Assembly: GCA_041821315.1 (NCBI GenBank)
Contig: JBGUEO010000027.1
Coordinates: 1-64,000, forward strand
Length of the DNA: 64,000 nt
Direction of reading: 5' to 3'
DNA from: DIGJ01 sp041821315
Lineage (GTDB): Bacteria; Bacillota; Clostridia; Lachnospirales; Lachnospiraceae
The translations under genes and the position numbers were made by a program. Numbering within the stretch: the stretch's first letter is position 1; every line of letters begins with the position of its first letter. The notes under the pieces were generated by a model. The model did not search any database and was not told the origin of the DNA. It saw only the letters and a program-made list of their open reading frames with translations. Shown in pieces: positions 16,357-25,303 of this stretch.

Positions 16357-16893
16357 ATGAATGTACCAAATAAATTAACCTTGGCTAGAGTATGCATGAT
16401 TCCATTTTTTTTATTTTTTCTGTTGAATACAAGTGTTCCATATGGGAAATATATAGCGGTAGTGATTTTTATTCTTGCGTCACTTACGGATACGCTGGAT
16501 GGGTATATTGCAAGAAAATATAATCTGATTACAAACTTTGGGAAGTTCATGGATCCGCTGGCTGATAAGCTTTTAGTAAGTTCTGCCCTTATTTGCTTTG
16601 TACAAATGGGATTGGTTCCAGCCTGGATTATTGTTATAATTATTAGCAGAGAATTTATAATTAGTGGATTTCGGTTAGTTGCTTCTGATAGTGGGATTGT
16701 AATTGCAGCAAGCTACTGGGGAAAAATAAAAACAGTATCCCAAATGGTAATGGCAATTCTCTTGATTATTCATGTGGATAACCCAGTTTATGCAGTGATG
16801 GAACAAAGTTTCATTTATATAGCACTCGTATTAACCGTAATCTCTTTGGTTGATTACGTTTGGAAAAATCGACAGGTGTTAGATACAAAATAG
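16357..16893 (+). CDS. pgsA: CDP-diacylglycerol-glycerol-3-phosphate 3-phosphatidyltransferase
   Basis: This membrane enzyme makes phosphatidylglycerol phosphate, the committed step to phosphatidylglycerol and cardiolipin. The CDP-alcohol phosphotransferase motif is complete: DTLDGYIARKYN, then FGKFMDPLADKLL. About five membrane helices span the 178 residues. The ATG at 16357 has GGAGG just upstream; a longer TTG start at 16333 would place the ribosome-binding site inside the gene. It follows rimO by 20 bases and precedes cinA by 14. Confidence 0.96.
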   Translation: MNVPNKLTLARVCMIPFFLFFLLNTSVPYGKYIAVVIFILASLTDTLDGYIARKYNLITNFGKFMDPLADKLLVSSALICFVQMGLVPAWIIVIIISREFIISGFRLVASDSGIVIAASYWGKIKTVSQMVMAILLIIHVDNPVYAVMEQSFIYIALVLTVISLVDYVWKNRQVLDTK

Positions 16894-16907
16894 AAAGGGA
16901 TGATAAT

Positions 16908-18146
16908 TTGGTTGTTGAATTACTAAGTGTAGGTACTGAAATTCTAATGGGAAATATAGTAAACACAAATGCGTCATATCTAGCAAAACAATGTGCAGAT
17001 TTAGGAATTGATTGTTATACACAAGTAACGGTAGGGGATAACGAAAAACGATTGGAAGAAGCAATTCAAACGGCTATGAATCGAGCAGATATTGTGATTT
17101 TAACAGGCGGACTAGGACCTACCAAGGATGATTTGACGAAAGAAATTTCTGCAAAAATCTTAGAAAAAGAGTTAGTTCGAGATAAAAGCTGGGAAGATAA
17201 AATTCGTTCTTATTTTAAAGATAGACAGTTTCGAGAAATTGCTGAAAATAATTGGAAGCAGGCAGATGTTATCGAGGGCGCCATTTTATTAGAAAACAGG
17301 AATGGGACAGCTCCAGGTGAAATTGTGGAAACTGAAAATAAGGCAAGTATTATTTTGCTTCCGGGGCCTCCAAATGAGATGAAACCTATGTTTGAGGAAT
17401 CGGTTTACCCCTATTTAAAAAAACGAACCGATAACGTGTTTGTATCAAAAATGGTGAAATTATGCGGAATTGGAGAAAGTAGTGCAGAAGAGAAGATTAT
17501 GGATTTGATTGATGGGCAAACGAATCCAACCATTGCTCCTTATGCAAAAACTTGTGAAGTTCACATTCGGGTTACAGCAAATGCAAAGGAAGAGAAAGAA
17601 GGAGAAGCACTTCTTACACCGGTAATAGAAGAACTTTATCATCGCTTTGGAACTCATATTTTTACAATCGATGAAGGTGTAACGTTAGAGGCACATGTTG
17701 TATCGCTGTTGAATGAAAAGGAAATGCACATTGCAACGGCAGAATCTTTATCAGGAGGACAGATTGCAGCGGCATTAATTAATGTGCCAGGTGCGTCAGC
17801 AGTTTTGAATGAAAGTTATATTACGTATTCCAATGAAGCTAAAATGCGCCTTCTCCATGTGAAGGAGGAAACCCTTCAACTATATGGTGCAGTGAGCGAA
17901 CAAACGGCCTACGAAATGGCAATTGGGGCATATGAGGCAGCAGATGCTAATGTGTCGATTGCAGTAACAGGAATTGCAGGACCGGATGGAGGCAGCAGAG
18001 AAAAACCAGTTGGTCTTGTATATATGGGTTGTTGTGTGAATGGAACGGTTATGGTAGAGAAATATAATTTTAAAGGAAATCGACAAACCATACGAGATTG
18101 TACGGTGGTCAGTGCGCTTGATTTTGTAAGAAGATGTATTTTGTAG
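16908..18146 (+). CDS. cinA: CinA competence/damage-inducible protein, nicotinamide-nucleotide amidase
   Basis: The N-terminal half is a MoCF-like domain with ADP-ribose pyrophosphatase activity (ELLSVGTEILMGNIVNTN, TGGLGPTKDD). The C-terminal half is the PncC-type NMN deamidase (ATAESLSGGQIAAAL, GIAGPDGG). The protein recycles nicotinamide mononucleotide. The TTG at 16908 with AAAGGGA seven bases upstream gives 412 residues, close to the B. subtilis length. In Bacillus and many clostridia recA follows directly; here recA is about 14 kb away. Confidence 0.95.
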   Translation: MVVELLSVGTEILMGNIVNTNASYLAKQCADLGIDCYTQVTVGDNEKRLEEAIQTAMNRADIVILTGGLGPTKDDLTKEISAKILEKELVRDKSWEDKIRSYFKDRQFREIAENNWKQADVIEGAILLENRNGTAPGEIVETENKASIILLPGPPNEMKPMFEESVYPYLKKRTDNVFVSKMVKLCGIGESSAEEKIMDLIDGQTNPTIAPYAKTCEVHIRVTANAKEEKEGEALLTPVIEELYHRFGTHIFTIDEGVTLEAHVVSLLNEKEMHIATAESLSGGQIAAALINVPGASAVLNESYITYSNEAKMRLLHVKEETLQLYGAVSEQTAYEMAIGAYEAADANVSIAVTGIAGPDGGSREKPVGLVYMGCCVNGTVMVEKYNFKGNRQTIRDCTVVSALDFVRRCIL

Positions 18147-18251
18147 AGTGCTGTGTGCTTTTTGAATTAAATCAAAGATATTGTAATTGTATTCAAATAT
18201 ATAGAATAATTGTATAAATCGATGGACATATAATACCTTTTATCTACTGTT

Positions 18252-18266
18252 GTATAAAAATTATAC
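18252..18266. other. 15-base palindrome upstream of the lipoprotein gene
   Basis: GTATAAAAATTATAC is a perfect 6-bp inverted repeat around three bases, in the 238-base gap between cinA and the lipoprotein gene. A TATAAT follows at 18280-18285, so it could be an operator covering the -35 region. AT-rich DNA makes such palindromes common by chance. Confidence 0.3.
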
Positions 18267-18384
18267 GCATAGTGTTTCATATAATTTTACTTTTGGAAAA
18301 TTTTATTTATTTAACATAAAAATGACATAAGTTTCAATTACAGTTACGCTAAGGGTGAGTAGGAAAGTGAAAGGAGTGACTTCT

Positions 18385-18978
18385 ATGAAAATCGAAAATA
18401 AACGTGGATATTTGCTTGTATTACTAGTTCTGATAGGCGCATTGTTTATTACTGCTTGTAAAAAGGAGATAAAAGAGGTAGACAACGGAACGGATACTCA
18501 AAATCCACAAACGGTAGAAACAGATAATTCACAAGACCAACCAGATGCAGATCCTTCCGGAAATAATGGGGAAGATCCATCACAAACCAAGGAACCCGAT
18601 ACAGGAACGGCAATTGATATTTATGGAATAAATGAAGATTCCCTTGAGAGTGAACCAGCACATGCGGTCATTCAGGGTGAAGTAGATGCAAAATCAATTG
18701 TTCAGGCAGTTGTAGATGATTATGCTGCGAAATCTATTGTTATTGGTATCTATGATGTGAAACAGGAAGATAAGAAAGTAATTGTTAGTTTTGAATATGG
18801 AAAGGCACCTCTTGCCAGTGTAGGATCCGATGTCGAAGAGACGATTCTAAATTGTATCTCAGATAGCTTAATGGACAACTTAGATTCATGTGAAGCTGTT
18901 ATTTTCAGAGCGGAAGATGAAAACTATGAGAGCGGTCATTTTGCATTTGGAATGGATGAAGTGTATGCAAGTGAATAA
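18385..18978 (+). CDS. lipoprotein with GerMN-like domain
   Basis: A lipoprotein signal is clear: basic start (MKIENKRG), hydrophobic LLVLLVLIGALFI, then the lipobox ITAC with the cysteine near residue 21. A Asp/Asn/Pro/Gln-rich linker follows to about residue 80. The C-terminal 110 residues resemble the GerMN fold of spore germination and sporulation proteins: KKVIVSFEYGKAPLASVGSD, then a helix (EETILNCISDSLMDNL) and CEAVIFRAEDE. The ATG at 18385 follows AAGGAG. The family assignment is inferred from the pattern, not from a search. It sits alone between cinA and a flavoprotein gene. Confidence 0.65.
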   Translation: MKIENKRGYLLVLLVLIGALFITACKKEIKEVDNGTDTQNPQTVETDNSQDQPDADPSGNNGEDPSQTKEPDTGTAIDIYGINEDSLESEPAHAVIQGEVDAKSIVQAVVDDYAAKSIVIGIYDVKQEDKKVIVSFEYGKAPLASVGSDVEETILNCISDSLMDNLDSCEAVIFRAEDENYESGHFAFGMDEVYASE

Positions 18979-19000
18979 ATAAAAATAAATTGCTAGGAAT

Positions 19001-19086
19001 AAGACAATACAAGAAGAGCCAGCTAGAAAATCAAGCAATGTTTTTGGCAAATGATTGGAGCAATGGATTCTTTATGGATTGTCTTT
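19001..19086 (+). terminator. possible structured terminator after the lipoprotein gene
   Basis: AAGACAAT (19001-19008) pairs with ATTGTCTT (19078-19085), and the second arm runs into Ts. The 69 bases between contain smaller pairings, such as GCCA/TGGC. It may be a branched terminator or simply a weak one. Confidence 0.4.
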
Positions 19087-19152
19087 TTTGCTGGATAGGA
19101 AGTTGGATTTGCTTATTTAAATAAGTACAGGAAAGAAGAAAAGGTTGGTAAG

Positions 19153-20379
19153 ATGGCACGAGTGATAGTGGTAGGAGGCGGCCCTGCTGGGATGATAGCT
19201 GCGATTTATGCTGCAAAAAACGGAAATAAGGTTGTTCTATTAGAAAAAAATGAAAAATTAGGTAAAAAATTATATATAACTGGAAAAGGACGTTGTAATA
19301 TTACAAATGCATGTGATACAGAAGAATTATTTGATCAGATAATTTCAAACTCTAAATTTTTATATAGTGCTTTTTATGGGTTTAGTAATTTTGATGTAAT
19401 TGATTTTTTTGAGAAAGAAGGACTTAAAACAAAAATAGAAAGAGGAAATCGTGTCTTCCCTTTGTCGAATCATTCTTCGGATGTTATAAAAACGTTACAG
19501 GGAAAACTAAAGGAACTGGATGTCGATATAAAACTTCATGCAAACGTAACGGATATTCAAATAAACCATGGAAAATGGGAGGCCGTTATTGTTAATAAAA
19601 AAGAGAAGATAGAAGGAGACCGGTTGATTATAGCCACGGGAGGACTATCCTATCCGGTAACGGGATCTACAGGAGATGGATATCAATTTGCAAAAAAAAT
19701 GGGACATAAAATAACAAAACTCTCCCCATCCTTAGTACCATTTAATATTAAAGAGGACTATGTAAAGGAGCTACAAGGGCTTTCTTTAAAAAATATCGAG
19801 GCCAAAATTACGGCGGATGGCAGAGAAATTTACCGCGAATTTGGAGAGATGCTATTTACTCATTTTGGTGTAAGTGGCCCGCTTATATTAAGCGGAAGTG
19901 CGTATGCGTCGACTTATGTTGGACATAAGAAGTTGGAACTTATCTTGGATTTAAAGCCAGCACTTACATGGGAACAGTTAGATGCTCGTATTTTGCGTGA
20001 GTTTGATGAATTTATAAACAAACAATACAAGAATTCGTTGGAACGATTGTTGCCAAGAAAGTTAATTTCTGTTATTATCTCTTTGAGTAAGATTGATCCA
20101 GAAAAGAAAGTGAATTTAATCACGAAAGAAGAACGACAGCACTTGATTGCGGCAATAAAGAGGATGAAGCTTAGTATTGAAAGTATGAGAGAGTATAACG
20201 AGGCAATTATCACGCAGGGCGGAATTTCCGTAAAAGAGATAAATCCTTCTACGATGGAATCAAAGATGATGAAAGATGTGTATTTTGCAGGGGAAGCATT
20301 GGATTTAGATGCAGTAACGGGTGGCTATAACCTACAAATTGCATGGTCTACTGGTTTTCTCGCAGGAAGTGCTCAATAA
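19153..20379 (+). CDS. BaiN/HI0933-family flavoprotein (first paralogue)
   Basis: The 408-residue protein starts with a classic FAD-binding motif (VVGGGPAGMIAAIYAAKNG), then the family-specific NEKLGKKLYITGKGRCNITN. The C-terminal family motif is ALDLDAVTGGYNLQIAWSTG. Members are NAD(P)H-dependent FAD reductases; BaiN reduces a bile-acid intermediate, but most have no known substrate. AAAGG precedes the ATG. The gene leads the cmk-ispH-rpsA cluster, as in many clostridia, so a housekeeping role is more likely than bile-acid reduction. A second paralogue lies at 57203. Confidence 0.88.
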   Translation: MARVIVVGGGPAGMIAAIYAAKNGNKVVLLEKNEKLGKKLYITGKGRCNITNACDTEELFDQIISNSKFLYSAFYGFSNFDVIDFFEKEGLKTKIERGNRVFPLSNHSSDVIKTLQGKLKELDVDIKLHANVTDIQINHGKWEAVIVNKKEKIEGDRLIIATGGLSYPVTGSTGDGYQFAKKMGHKITKLSPSLVPFNIKEDYVKELQGLSLKNIEAKITADGREIYREFGEMLFTHFGVSGPLILSGSAYASTYVGHKKLELILDLKPALTWEQLDARILREFDEFINKQYKNSLERLLPRKLISVIISLSKIDPEKKVNLITKEERQHLIAAIKRMKLSIESMREYNEAIITQGGISVKEINPSTMESKMMKDVYFAGEALDLDAVTGGYNLQIAWSTGFLAGSAQ

Positions 20380-20398
20380 TTGTATGAAGGAGAGTCAA

Positions 20399-21064
20399 AT
20401 GAGCTATAGTATTGCTATTGATGGACCTGCTGGAGCAGGAAAAAGTACGATTGCAAAGCAAATTGCAAAAAAACTTGGTTTTATTTATGTTGATACGGGA
20501 GCAATGTATCGAGCAATGGCGTTGTATATAATGCGTGAACATATTGAAAAAGAAAATACCCAAATGATAGAAGCTGCTTGCGAGAGGGCAGATATTACAA
20601 TTACTTATCACAAGGGAGAACAGCAAGTTATTTTGAATGGAGAAAATGTAACAAAACTAATTCGTACAGAAGAAGTTGGAAAGATGGCTTCCGCCGTTGG
20701 GGTGAATAAAAAGGTTCGATTGAAACTAGTAGATTTACAACAAAAGCTTGCAAAACAGGCAGATGTTATTATGGATGGACGTGATATTGGTACCTATGTA
20801 TTAAAAGATGCAACGCTTAAAATTTATCTTACAGCAAGTTCCAAAACTAGGGCAAAACGCAGATTTTTAGAGTTAAGAAAAAAAGGGATGCCTTCGAATC
20901 TAGATGAGATAGAGGCCGATATTATTGCAAGAGATAAACAAGATATGGAACGGGAATTTGCACCGCTTTGCCAAGCAAAAGATGCAATCCTTTTGGATAG
21001 TTCGGATATGAATATTAATCAAGTAGTTCATGCAATTATCGAGCAATACGAAAGAATGAAATAA
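20399..21064 (+). CDS. cmk: cytidylate kinase
   Basis: Cmk phosphorylates CMP and dCMP. The P-loop IDGPAGAGKSTIAKQ is at the N-terminus, followed by YVDTGAMYRAMA (nucleotide monophosphate site) and IMDGRDIGTYVLKDA; the lid region holds SSKTRAKRRFLEL. The length of 221 residues is typical. The ATG at 20399 has AAGGAGA upstream; an in-frame start within the previous gene (20321) is rejected. It is 20 bases from the flavoprotein gene and 14 from ispH. Confidence 0.97.
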   Translation: MSYSIAIDGPAGAGKSTIAKQIAKKLGFIYVDTGAMYRAMALYIMREHIEKENTQMIEAACERADITITYHKGEQQVILNGENVTKLIRTEEVGKMASAVGVNKKVRLKLVDLQQKLAKQADVIMDGRDIGTYVLKDATLKIYLTASSKTRAKRRFLELRKKGMPSNLDEIEADIIARDKQDMEREFAPLCQAKDAILLDSSDMNINQVVHAIIEQYERMK

Positions 21065-21078
21065 GGGAGGTGAATAGC

Positions 21079-21921
21079 TTGAATGTTCAATTAGCAAAGA
21101 GTGCAGGATTTTGCTTTGGAGTAAAACGTGCGGTTGATGTTGTATATGATGCAATTGGAAAAGGGAAAAAAGTATATACGTATGGACCAATTATTCATAA
21201 TGATGAAGTTGTAAATGACTTAAAATCTAGAGGCGTTTCGGTTATTCATTCACTGGAAAAACTTCATACAATTGAAAAGGGAATTGTCATTATACGCTCA
21301 CATGGAATTTCAAAAAGGGAATATGAATGTATCGAAAACAGTGGATTTGAAATAATTGATGCTACTTGCCCTTTTGTGAAAAAAATTCATAACAGCGTTG
21401 AGAAAAAAAGCAAGAATGGTGATGTAGTTATTATTGTAGGAAACGATGGACACCCCGAAGTAGAGGGAATTAAGGGTTGGTGTAATAAAAAATTTCTTGT
21501 AGTTGGAAGCATTGAAGAAGCTGAGAAATGCGAGGTTTCTTTCGGACAAAATGTCTTTGTTGTAGCCCAAACGACATTTAATTACAAGAAATTTAAAGAT
21601 ATAGTTGAAATTATTTCGAAAAAGGGTTATGATATACTTGCTTTAAATACAATTTGTAACGCTACAGAGGAGCGTCAGACGGAAGCAAGTAATCTTGCCA
21701 AGGTATGCGACGCTATGATTGTAATTGGTGGTAAACAGAGTTCGAATACACGCAAGCTTTATGAGATTTGTAAAGAAGAATGTGCCGATACTTATTATAT
21801 ACAGACACTCGTTGACCTAGATTTAGACAAGTTGAGATCGTTTCGTAGCGTAGGTATTACCGCAGGGGCTTCAACCCCAAATAATATTATCAAGGAGGTT
21901 CAAATTGCATGTCAGAAATGA
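21079..21921 (+). CDS. ispH: 4-hydroxy-3-methylbut-2-enyl diphosphate reductase
   Basis: IspH performs the last step of the MEP isoprenoid pathway with a 4Fe-4S cluster. The three cluster cysteines appear in SAGFCFGVKRA, DATCPFVKK and TICNATEERQ. SSNTRKLYEIC and TAGASTPNNIIKEV are also diagnostic. The TTG at 21079 lies eight bases after GGGAGG; a GTG at 21070 overlaps that site. The length is 280 residues. The last 13 bases overlap the start of the S1-domain gene in another frame, so the two are translationally coupled. In many clostridia these two proteins are one fused chain. Confidence 0.96.
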   Translation: MNVQLAKSAGFCFGVKRAVDVVYDAIGKGKKVYTYGPIIHNDEVVNDLKSRGVSVIHSLEKLHTIEKGIVIIRSHGISKREYECIENSGFEIIDATCPFVKKIHNSVEKKSKNGDVVIIVGNDGHPEVEGIKGWCNKKFLVVGSIEEAEKCEVSFGQNVFVVAQTTFNYKKFKDIVEIISKKGYDILALNTICNATEERQTEASNLAKVCDAMIVIGGKQSSNTRKLYEICKEECADTYYIQTLVDLDLDKLRSFRSVGITAGASTPNNIIKEVQIACQK

Positions 21922-22997
21922 GTTTTGAACAGTTATTGGAAGAATCATTAGTAACAATTTATAATGGAGAGGTAGTAGAAGGCTCGGTAATCGGTGTAAA
22001 AGAAGACGAAATCATCTTAAATATTGGCTATAAAGCTGATGGTATTATTACAAGAAGTGAATATACCAATACACCAAATGTAGATTTAACTACCGTAGTA
22101 AAAGTTGGAGAAACAATGCAAGCTAAAGTTCTCAAAGTAAATGATGGTGAAGGACAAGTTCTTCTTACTTACAAGAGATTGGCAGCAGAAAAAGGAAATA
22201 AAAAGTTGGAAGAAGCTTTTGATAAGAAAGAAGTTTTGAAAGCAAAAGTAGCTGCTGTATTAGATGGTGGTTTAAGTGTAATTATCGATGAGGCAAGAGT
22301 ATTTATTCCTGCTAGTTTAGTTTCTGATTCTTATGAAAAAGATTTATCAAAATACAAAGATCAGGAAATTGAGTTTGTTATTAGCGAATTCAATCCAAAG
22401 AGAAGAAGAATTATCGGGGATCGTAAACAATTATTGCTTGTTAAAAAGAAAGAATTGCAAAAAGAATTATTTGCAAAAATCAAAATTGGTGATGCAATCG
22501 ATGGTACGGTTAAGAATGTAACTGATTTTGGAGCATTTATAGATTTAGGTGGTGTAGATGGTTTACTTCATATTTCTGAAATGTCTTGGGGTCGTGTTGA
22601 GAATCCTAAGAAAGTATTTAAAATTGGCGATGAAGTAACCGTTCTGATTAAAGATATTCAGGGCGATAAAGTAGCACTTAGTCTTAAATTTGCAGATACA
22701 AACCCATGGTTAAATGCAGAAGAAAAATTTGCTGCTGGGACAATTGTAAAAGGTAGAGTTGCTCGTATGACAGATTTTGGAGCATTTGTTGAATTGGAAC
22801 CAGGTGTTGATGCATTGCTTCATGTATCGCAGATATCAAAAGATCATGTAGAGAAGCCTTCTGATGTACTGAATGTTTCACAGGAAATTGAAGCAAAGAT
22901 AGTTGATTTTAATCCGGAAGAAAGAAAGATTAGTATTAGTATCAAAGCTTTATTAGCACCAGAAGAAGAAGCACAAGAAACAATGACAGAAGAGTAA
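21909..22997 (+). CDS. rpsA: S1-domain RNA-binding protein, ribosomal protein S1 homologue
   Basis: The 362-residue protein has four S1 repeats, at about residues 18-85, 100-168, 187-255 and 272-343. The third and fourth are the best conserved (GTVKNVTDFGAFIDLGGVDGLLHISEMSWG and its partner). This resembles Gram-positive YpfD-type S1 rather than the six-repeat E. coli form. It binds mRNA at or near the ribosome. AAGGAGG lies inside the end of ispH, ten bases before the ATG. The acidic C-terminus (PEEEAQETMTEE) is typical. Confidence 0.93.
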   Translation: MSEMSFEQLLEESLVTIYNGEVVEGSVIGVKEDEIILNIGYKADGIITRSEYTNTPNVDLTTVVKVGETMQAKVLKVNDGEGQVLLTYKRLAAEKGNKKLEEAFDKKEVLKAKVAAVLDGGLSVIIDEARVFIPASLVSDSYEKDLSKYKDQEIEFVISEFNPKRRRIIGDRKQLLLVKKKELQKELFAKIKIGDAIDGTVKNVTDFGAFIDLGGVDGLLHISEMSWGRVENPKKVFKIGDEVTVLIKDIQGDKVALSLKFADTNPWLNAEEKFAAGTIVKGRVARMTDFGAFVELEPGVDALLHVSQISKDHVEKPSDVLNVSQEIEAKIVDFNPEERKISISIKALLAPEEEAQETMTEE

Positions 22998-23026
22998 TAC
23001 AAATTCACATATGAAAGGGTGTTTTT

Positions 23027-23806
23027 ATGACACTTGACTACGAAGGATTTAAAAGTGAAGTATTTCGTTTGACTAAAATTGATTTGAGCGCATATAAAGA
23101 ACGTCAAATGAAGCGTAGAATTGATGCTTTAATTGGTAAACATTCAGTGAAAAACTATAATGATTATGTGAGCCTATTGAAAACAGATAAGATAGTATTT
23201 GATGAATTTGTGAATTACCTTACGATAAATGTATCCGAATTTTATCGTAATCCAGAACAATGGGCAACTTTGGAAAAAGAAATTTTACCTCAGTTGTTTG
23301 ACCGATTTGGAAAGACATTAAAGATATGGAGTGCAGCTTGTTCCACAGGAGATGAACCATACTCTTTAGTTATGTTACTTTCTAAACTAATGCCATTAGG
23401 CAATATCAAAATTATTGCAACAGACATAGACAAGCAGGTTATTGAAAAAGCAAGACTGGGGCTTTATAATGAGAAAAGCCTAAAAGGCTTGCCAAAGGAG
23501 TTTGTAAAGAATTATTTTACACAAATTAATGAAAAATCGTATCAAATATCCGATAAAATCAAGTCGTGTGTTGAGTTCAAGCAACATAATTTGTTGAAAG
23601 ATTCTTATATTCCTAATTGTGATATGATTGTTTGTCGTAATGTATTAATTTATTTTACAGAAGATGCAAAAAATGAAATTTATACAAAGTTTAATGGGGC
23701 ATTAAAAAAAGATGGTATTTTATTTGTAGGAAGTACCGAGCAAATTATTCAACCTCAGAACTTAGGGTATGTAGCTCAAAAATCATTTTTTTATCGAAAA
23801 GCATAA
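23027..23806 (+). CDS. cheR: chemotaxis protein methyltransferase
   Basis: CheR methylates glutamates on chemoreceptors using SAM. The N-terminal helical domain (residues 1-75) includes LSAYKERQMKRRIDAL; the catalytic domain has TINVSEFYRNPEQW, WSAACSTGDEPYSLVMLL (SAM site) and CDMIVCRNVLIYF. At 259 residues it is normal length. It is the only chemotaxis gene here, sitting between rpsA and plsX, which is odd for a gene usually found with other che genes. AAAGGG precedes the ATG. A terminator follows. Confidence 0.93.
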   Translation: MTLDYEGFKSEVFRLTKIDLSAYKERQMKRRIDALIGKHSVKNYNDYVSLLKTDKIVFDEFVNYLTINVSEFYRNPEQWATLEKEILPQLFDRFGKTLKIWSAACSTGDEPYSLVMLLSKLMPLGNIKIIATDIDKQVIEKARLGLYNEKSLKGLPKEFVKNYFTQINEKSYQISDKIKSCVEFKQHNLLKDSYIPNCDMIVCRNVLIYFTEDAKNEIYTKFNGALKKDGILFVGSTEQIIQPQNLGYVAQKSFFYRKA

Positions 23807-23821
23807 GATGGAGATAGGAAT

Positions 23822-23860
23822 AAAAGGGTGCGGTTTTATAAACCGTACTCTTATTTTTTT
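23822..23860 (+). terminator. intrinsic terminator after cheR
   Basis: GGGTGCGGTTT pairs with AAACCGTACTC (two G-U pairs) around a short loop and leads to ttattttttt at 23851-23860. Confidence 0.85.
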
Positions 23861-23886
23861 ACGCTTGAGGAATTTCAAATTTTATA

Positions 23887-23915
23887 TTGATTTTTAAGAA
23901 GCTATCTAGTATATT
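23887..23915 (+). promoter_or_regulatory. promoter of the plsX operon
   Basis: TTGATT (23887-23892) and TATATT (23910-23915) are 17 bases apart, 35 bases upstream of plsX. Confidence 0.65.
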
Positions 23916-23950
23916 ATGTAAGTAGACACAATACTGATTGGAGATAAAAG

Positions 23951-24961
23951 ATGCAAGACTTGGTAAAAGTTGCAGTGGATGCGATGGGTGGAGATCACGC
24001 ACCAGTAGAAATTGTGAAAGGCGCTGTGGAAGCTGTAAATGAAAGTAAAGAAATTAAAGTATTTTTAGTAGGAAAACAAGAAACAATAAAAAATGAGCTG
24101 AAAAATTATAGTTACGACCAAGAGCGCATTGAAATTGTTTCGGCGGAAGACGTGATTACCAATGATGAAGCACCGGTCATGGCAATTCGACGAAAAAAAG
24201 ATTCTTCTATTGTAGTTGCCCTCAATTTAATGAAACATGGAGGAGCAGACGCATTTGTATCTGCGGGTAGTACAGGAGCAGTTTTAGTTGGAGGACAACT
24301 GATTGCAGGAAGAATTAAAGGAGTGGAACGACCACCTCTTGCCCCTCTGATTCCTACAATTAACGGCGTTTCTTTATTAATAGATTGTGGTGCCAATGTG
24401 GATGCAAGACCATCTCATCTGGTGCAGTTTGCAAAAATGGGATCCATTTATATGGAGCACGTTGTTGGAATCTCAAATCCAAAGGTTGCAATTGTAAATA
24501 TTGGCGCAGAAGAAGAAAAGGGAAATATGTTAGTGAAAGAAACATATCCTTTGCTAAAAAATTGTAAGGAAATTAATTTTGTTGGAAGTATTGAAGCAAG
24601 AAATATTCCATACGGGGAAGCGGATGTTATTGTGTGCGAAGCTTTTACTGGAAATGTAATCTTGAAGCTATACGAAGGATTAGGCGGAGCTTTGGTTGAG
24701 AAAATTAAAGGGGGAATGATGACAAATTTTCGAAGTAAAATAGGAGCTCTTTTAGTAAAACCAGCGCTGAAGAAAACGTTAAAAACATTTGATGCCTCAG
24801 AATATGGTGGAGCACCAATGCTAGGTTTAAATGGTCTTGTGGTTAAGACACACGGAAGTTCAAAGAGTAATGAAATTAAAAATTCTATTATTCAGTGTAT
24901 ATCCTTTAAAAAACAAAACATAAATGATAAAATTAAAAATAATATTACAATAAATGAATAG
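23951..24961 (+). CDS. plsX: phosphate acyltransferase PlsX
   Basis: PlsX converts acyl-ACP to acyl-phosphate, the first step of phospholipid synthesis in Gram-positive bacteria. Signature stretches are VAVDAMGGDHAPVEIVKGA, FVSAGSTGAVLVGG, LLIDCGANVDARP and CEAFTGNVILKLYEG. The 336 residues match the family; the last 20 or so are a Lys/Asn-rich tail. GGAGAT precedes the start. It heads the plsX-acpP-rnc-smc-ftsY cluster and is peripherally membrane-bound in relatives. Confidence 0.96.
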   Translation: MQDLVKVAVDAMGGDHAPVEIVKGAVEAVNESKEIKVFLVGKQETIKNELKNYSYDQERIEIVSAEDVITNDEAPVMAIRRKKDSSIVVALNLMKHGGADAFVSAGSTGAVLVGGQLIAGRIKGVERPPLAPLIPTINGVSLLIDCGANVDARPSHLVQFAKMGSIYMEHVVGISNPKVAIVNIGAEEEKGNMLVKETYPLLKNCKEINFVGSIEARNIPYGEADVIVCEAFTGNVILKLYEGLGGALVEKIKGGMMTNFRSKIGALLVKPALKKTLKTFDASEYGGAPMLGLNGLVVKTHGSSKSNEIKNSIIQCISFKKQNINDKIKNNITINE

Positions 24962-24976
24962 AGAAAGGTGATTATT

Positions 24977-25207
24977 ATGGAATTTGAAAAATTACAAAAA
25001 ATAATTGGTGAAGTTCTAAATATTGAAGCAGCCGAGATTAAAATGGAAACGACATTTGTGGATGATTTGGGTGCAGATTCTTTGGATGTGTTCCAGATTA
25101 TTATGGGAATTGAAGAAGAATTTGATATCGAAATAGCCAATGAAGAAGCTGAAAATATTATCACAGTAGGTGATGCAATAGATCAGATTAAGAATGCACT
25201 GAGCTAA
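24977..25207 (+). CDS. acpP: acyl carrier protein
   Basis: The 76-residue acidic protein carries the phosphopantetheine attachment serine in GADSLDVFQ (near residue 36). ACP carries growing acyl chains for fatty-acid synthesis and donates to PlsX, its neighbour 15 bases upstream. The ATG at 24977 with AAAGGTG upstream is chosen over a GTG that is part of the same site. It differs slightly from the usual DSLD[LTV]VE motif (VFQ instead of VE). Confidence 0.95.
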   Translation: MEFEKLQKIIGEVLNIEAAEIKMETTFVDDLGADSLDVFQIIMGIEEEFDIEIANEEAENIITVGDAIDQIKNALS

Positions 25208-25250
25208 TACATTTTGAAATAGAAGAGTGAACGACATGTAGAATAAAAAT

Positions 25251-25290
25251 AAATTCAGTCAATTGGCAATTGCCGATTGACTGAATTTTT
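25251..25290 (+). promoter_or_regulatory. long hairpin immediately upstream of rnc
   Basis: A perfect 13-bp stem (25251-25263 with 25276-25288) surrounds an inner GGCAATTGCC palindrome, so about 16 bp can pair. Five Ts end it, and the rnc ribosome-binding site follows at once. It may be an attenuator between acpP and rnc or a cleavage site for RNase III itself. Confidence 0.6.
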
Positions 25291-25303
25291 AGGGAGATAA
25301 CGA

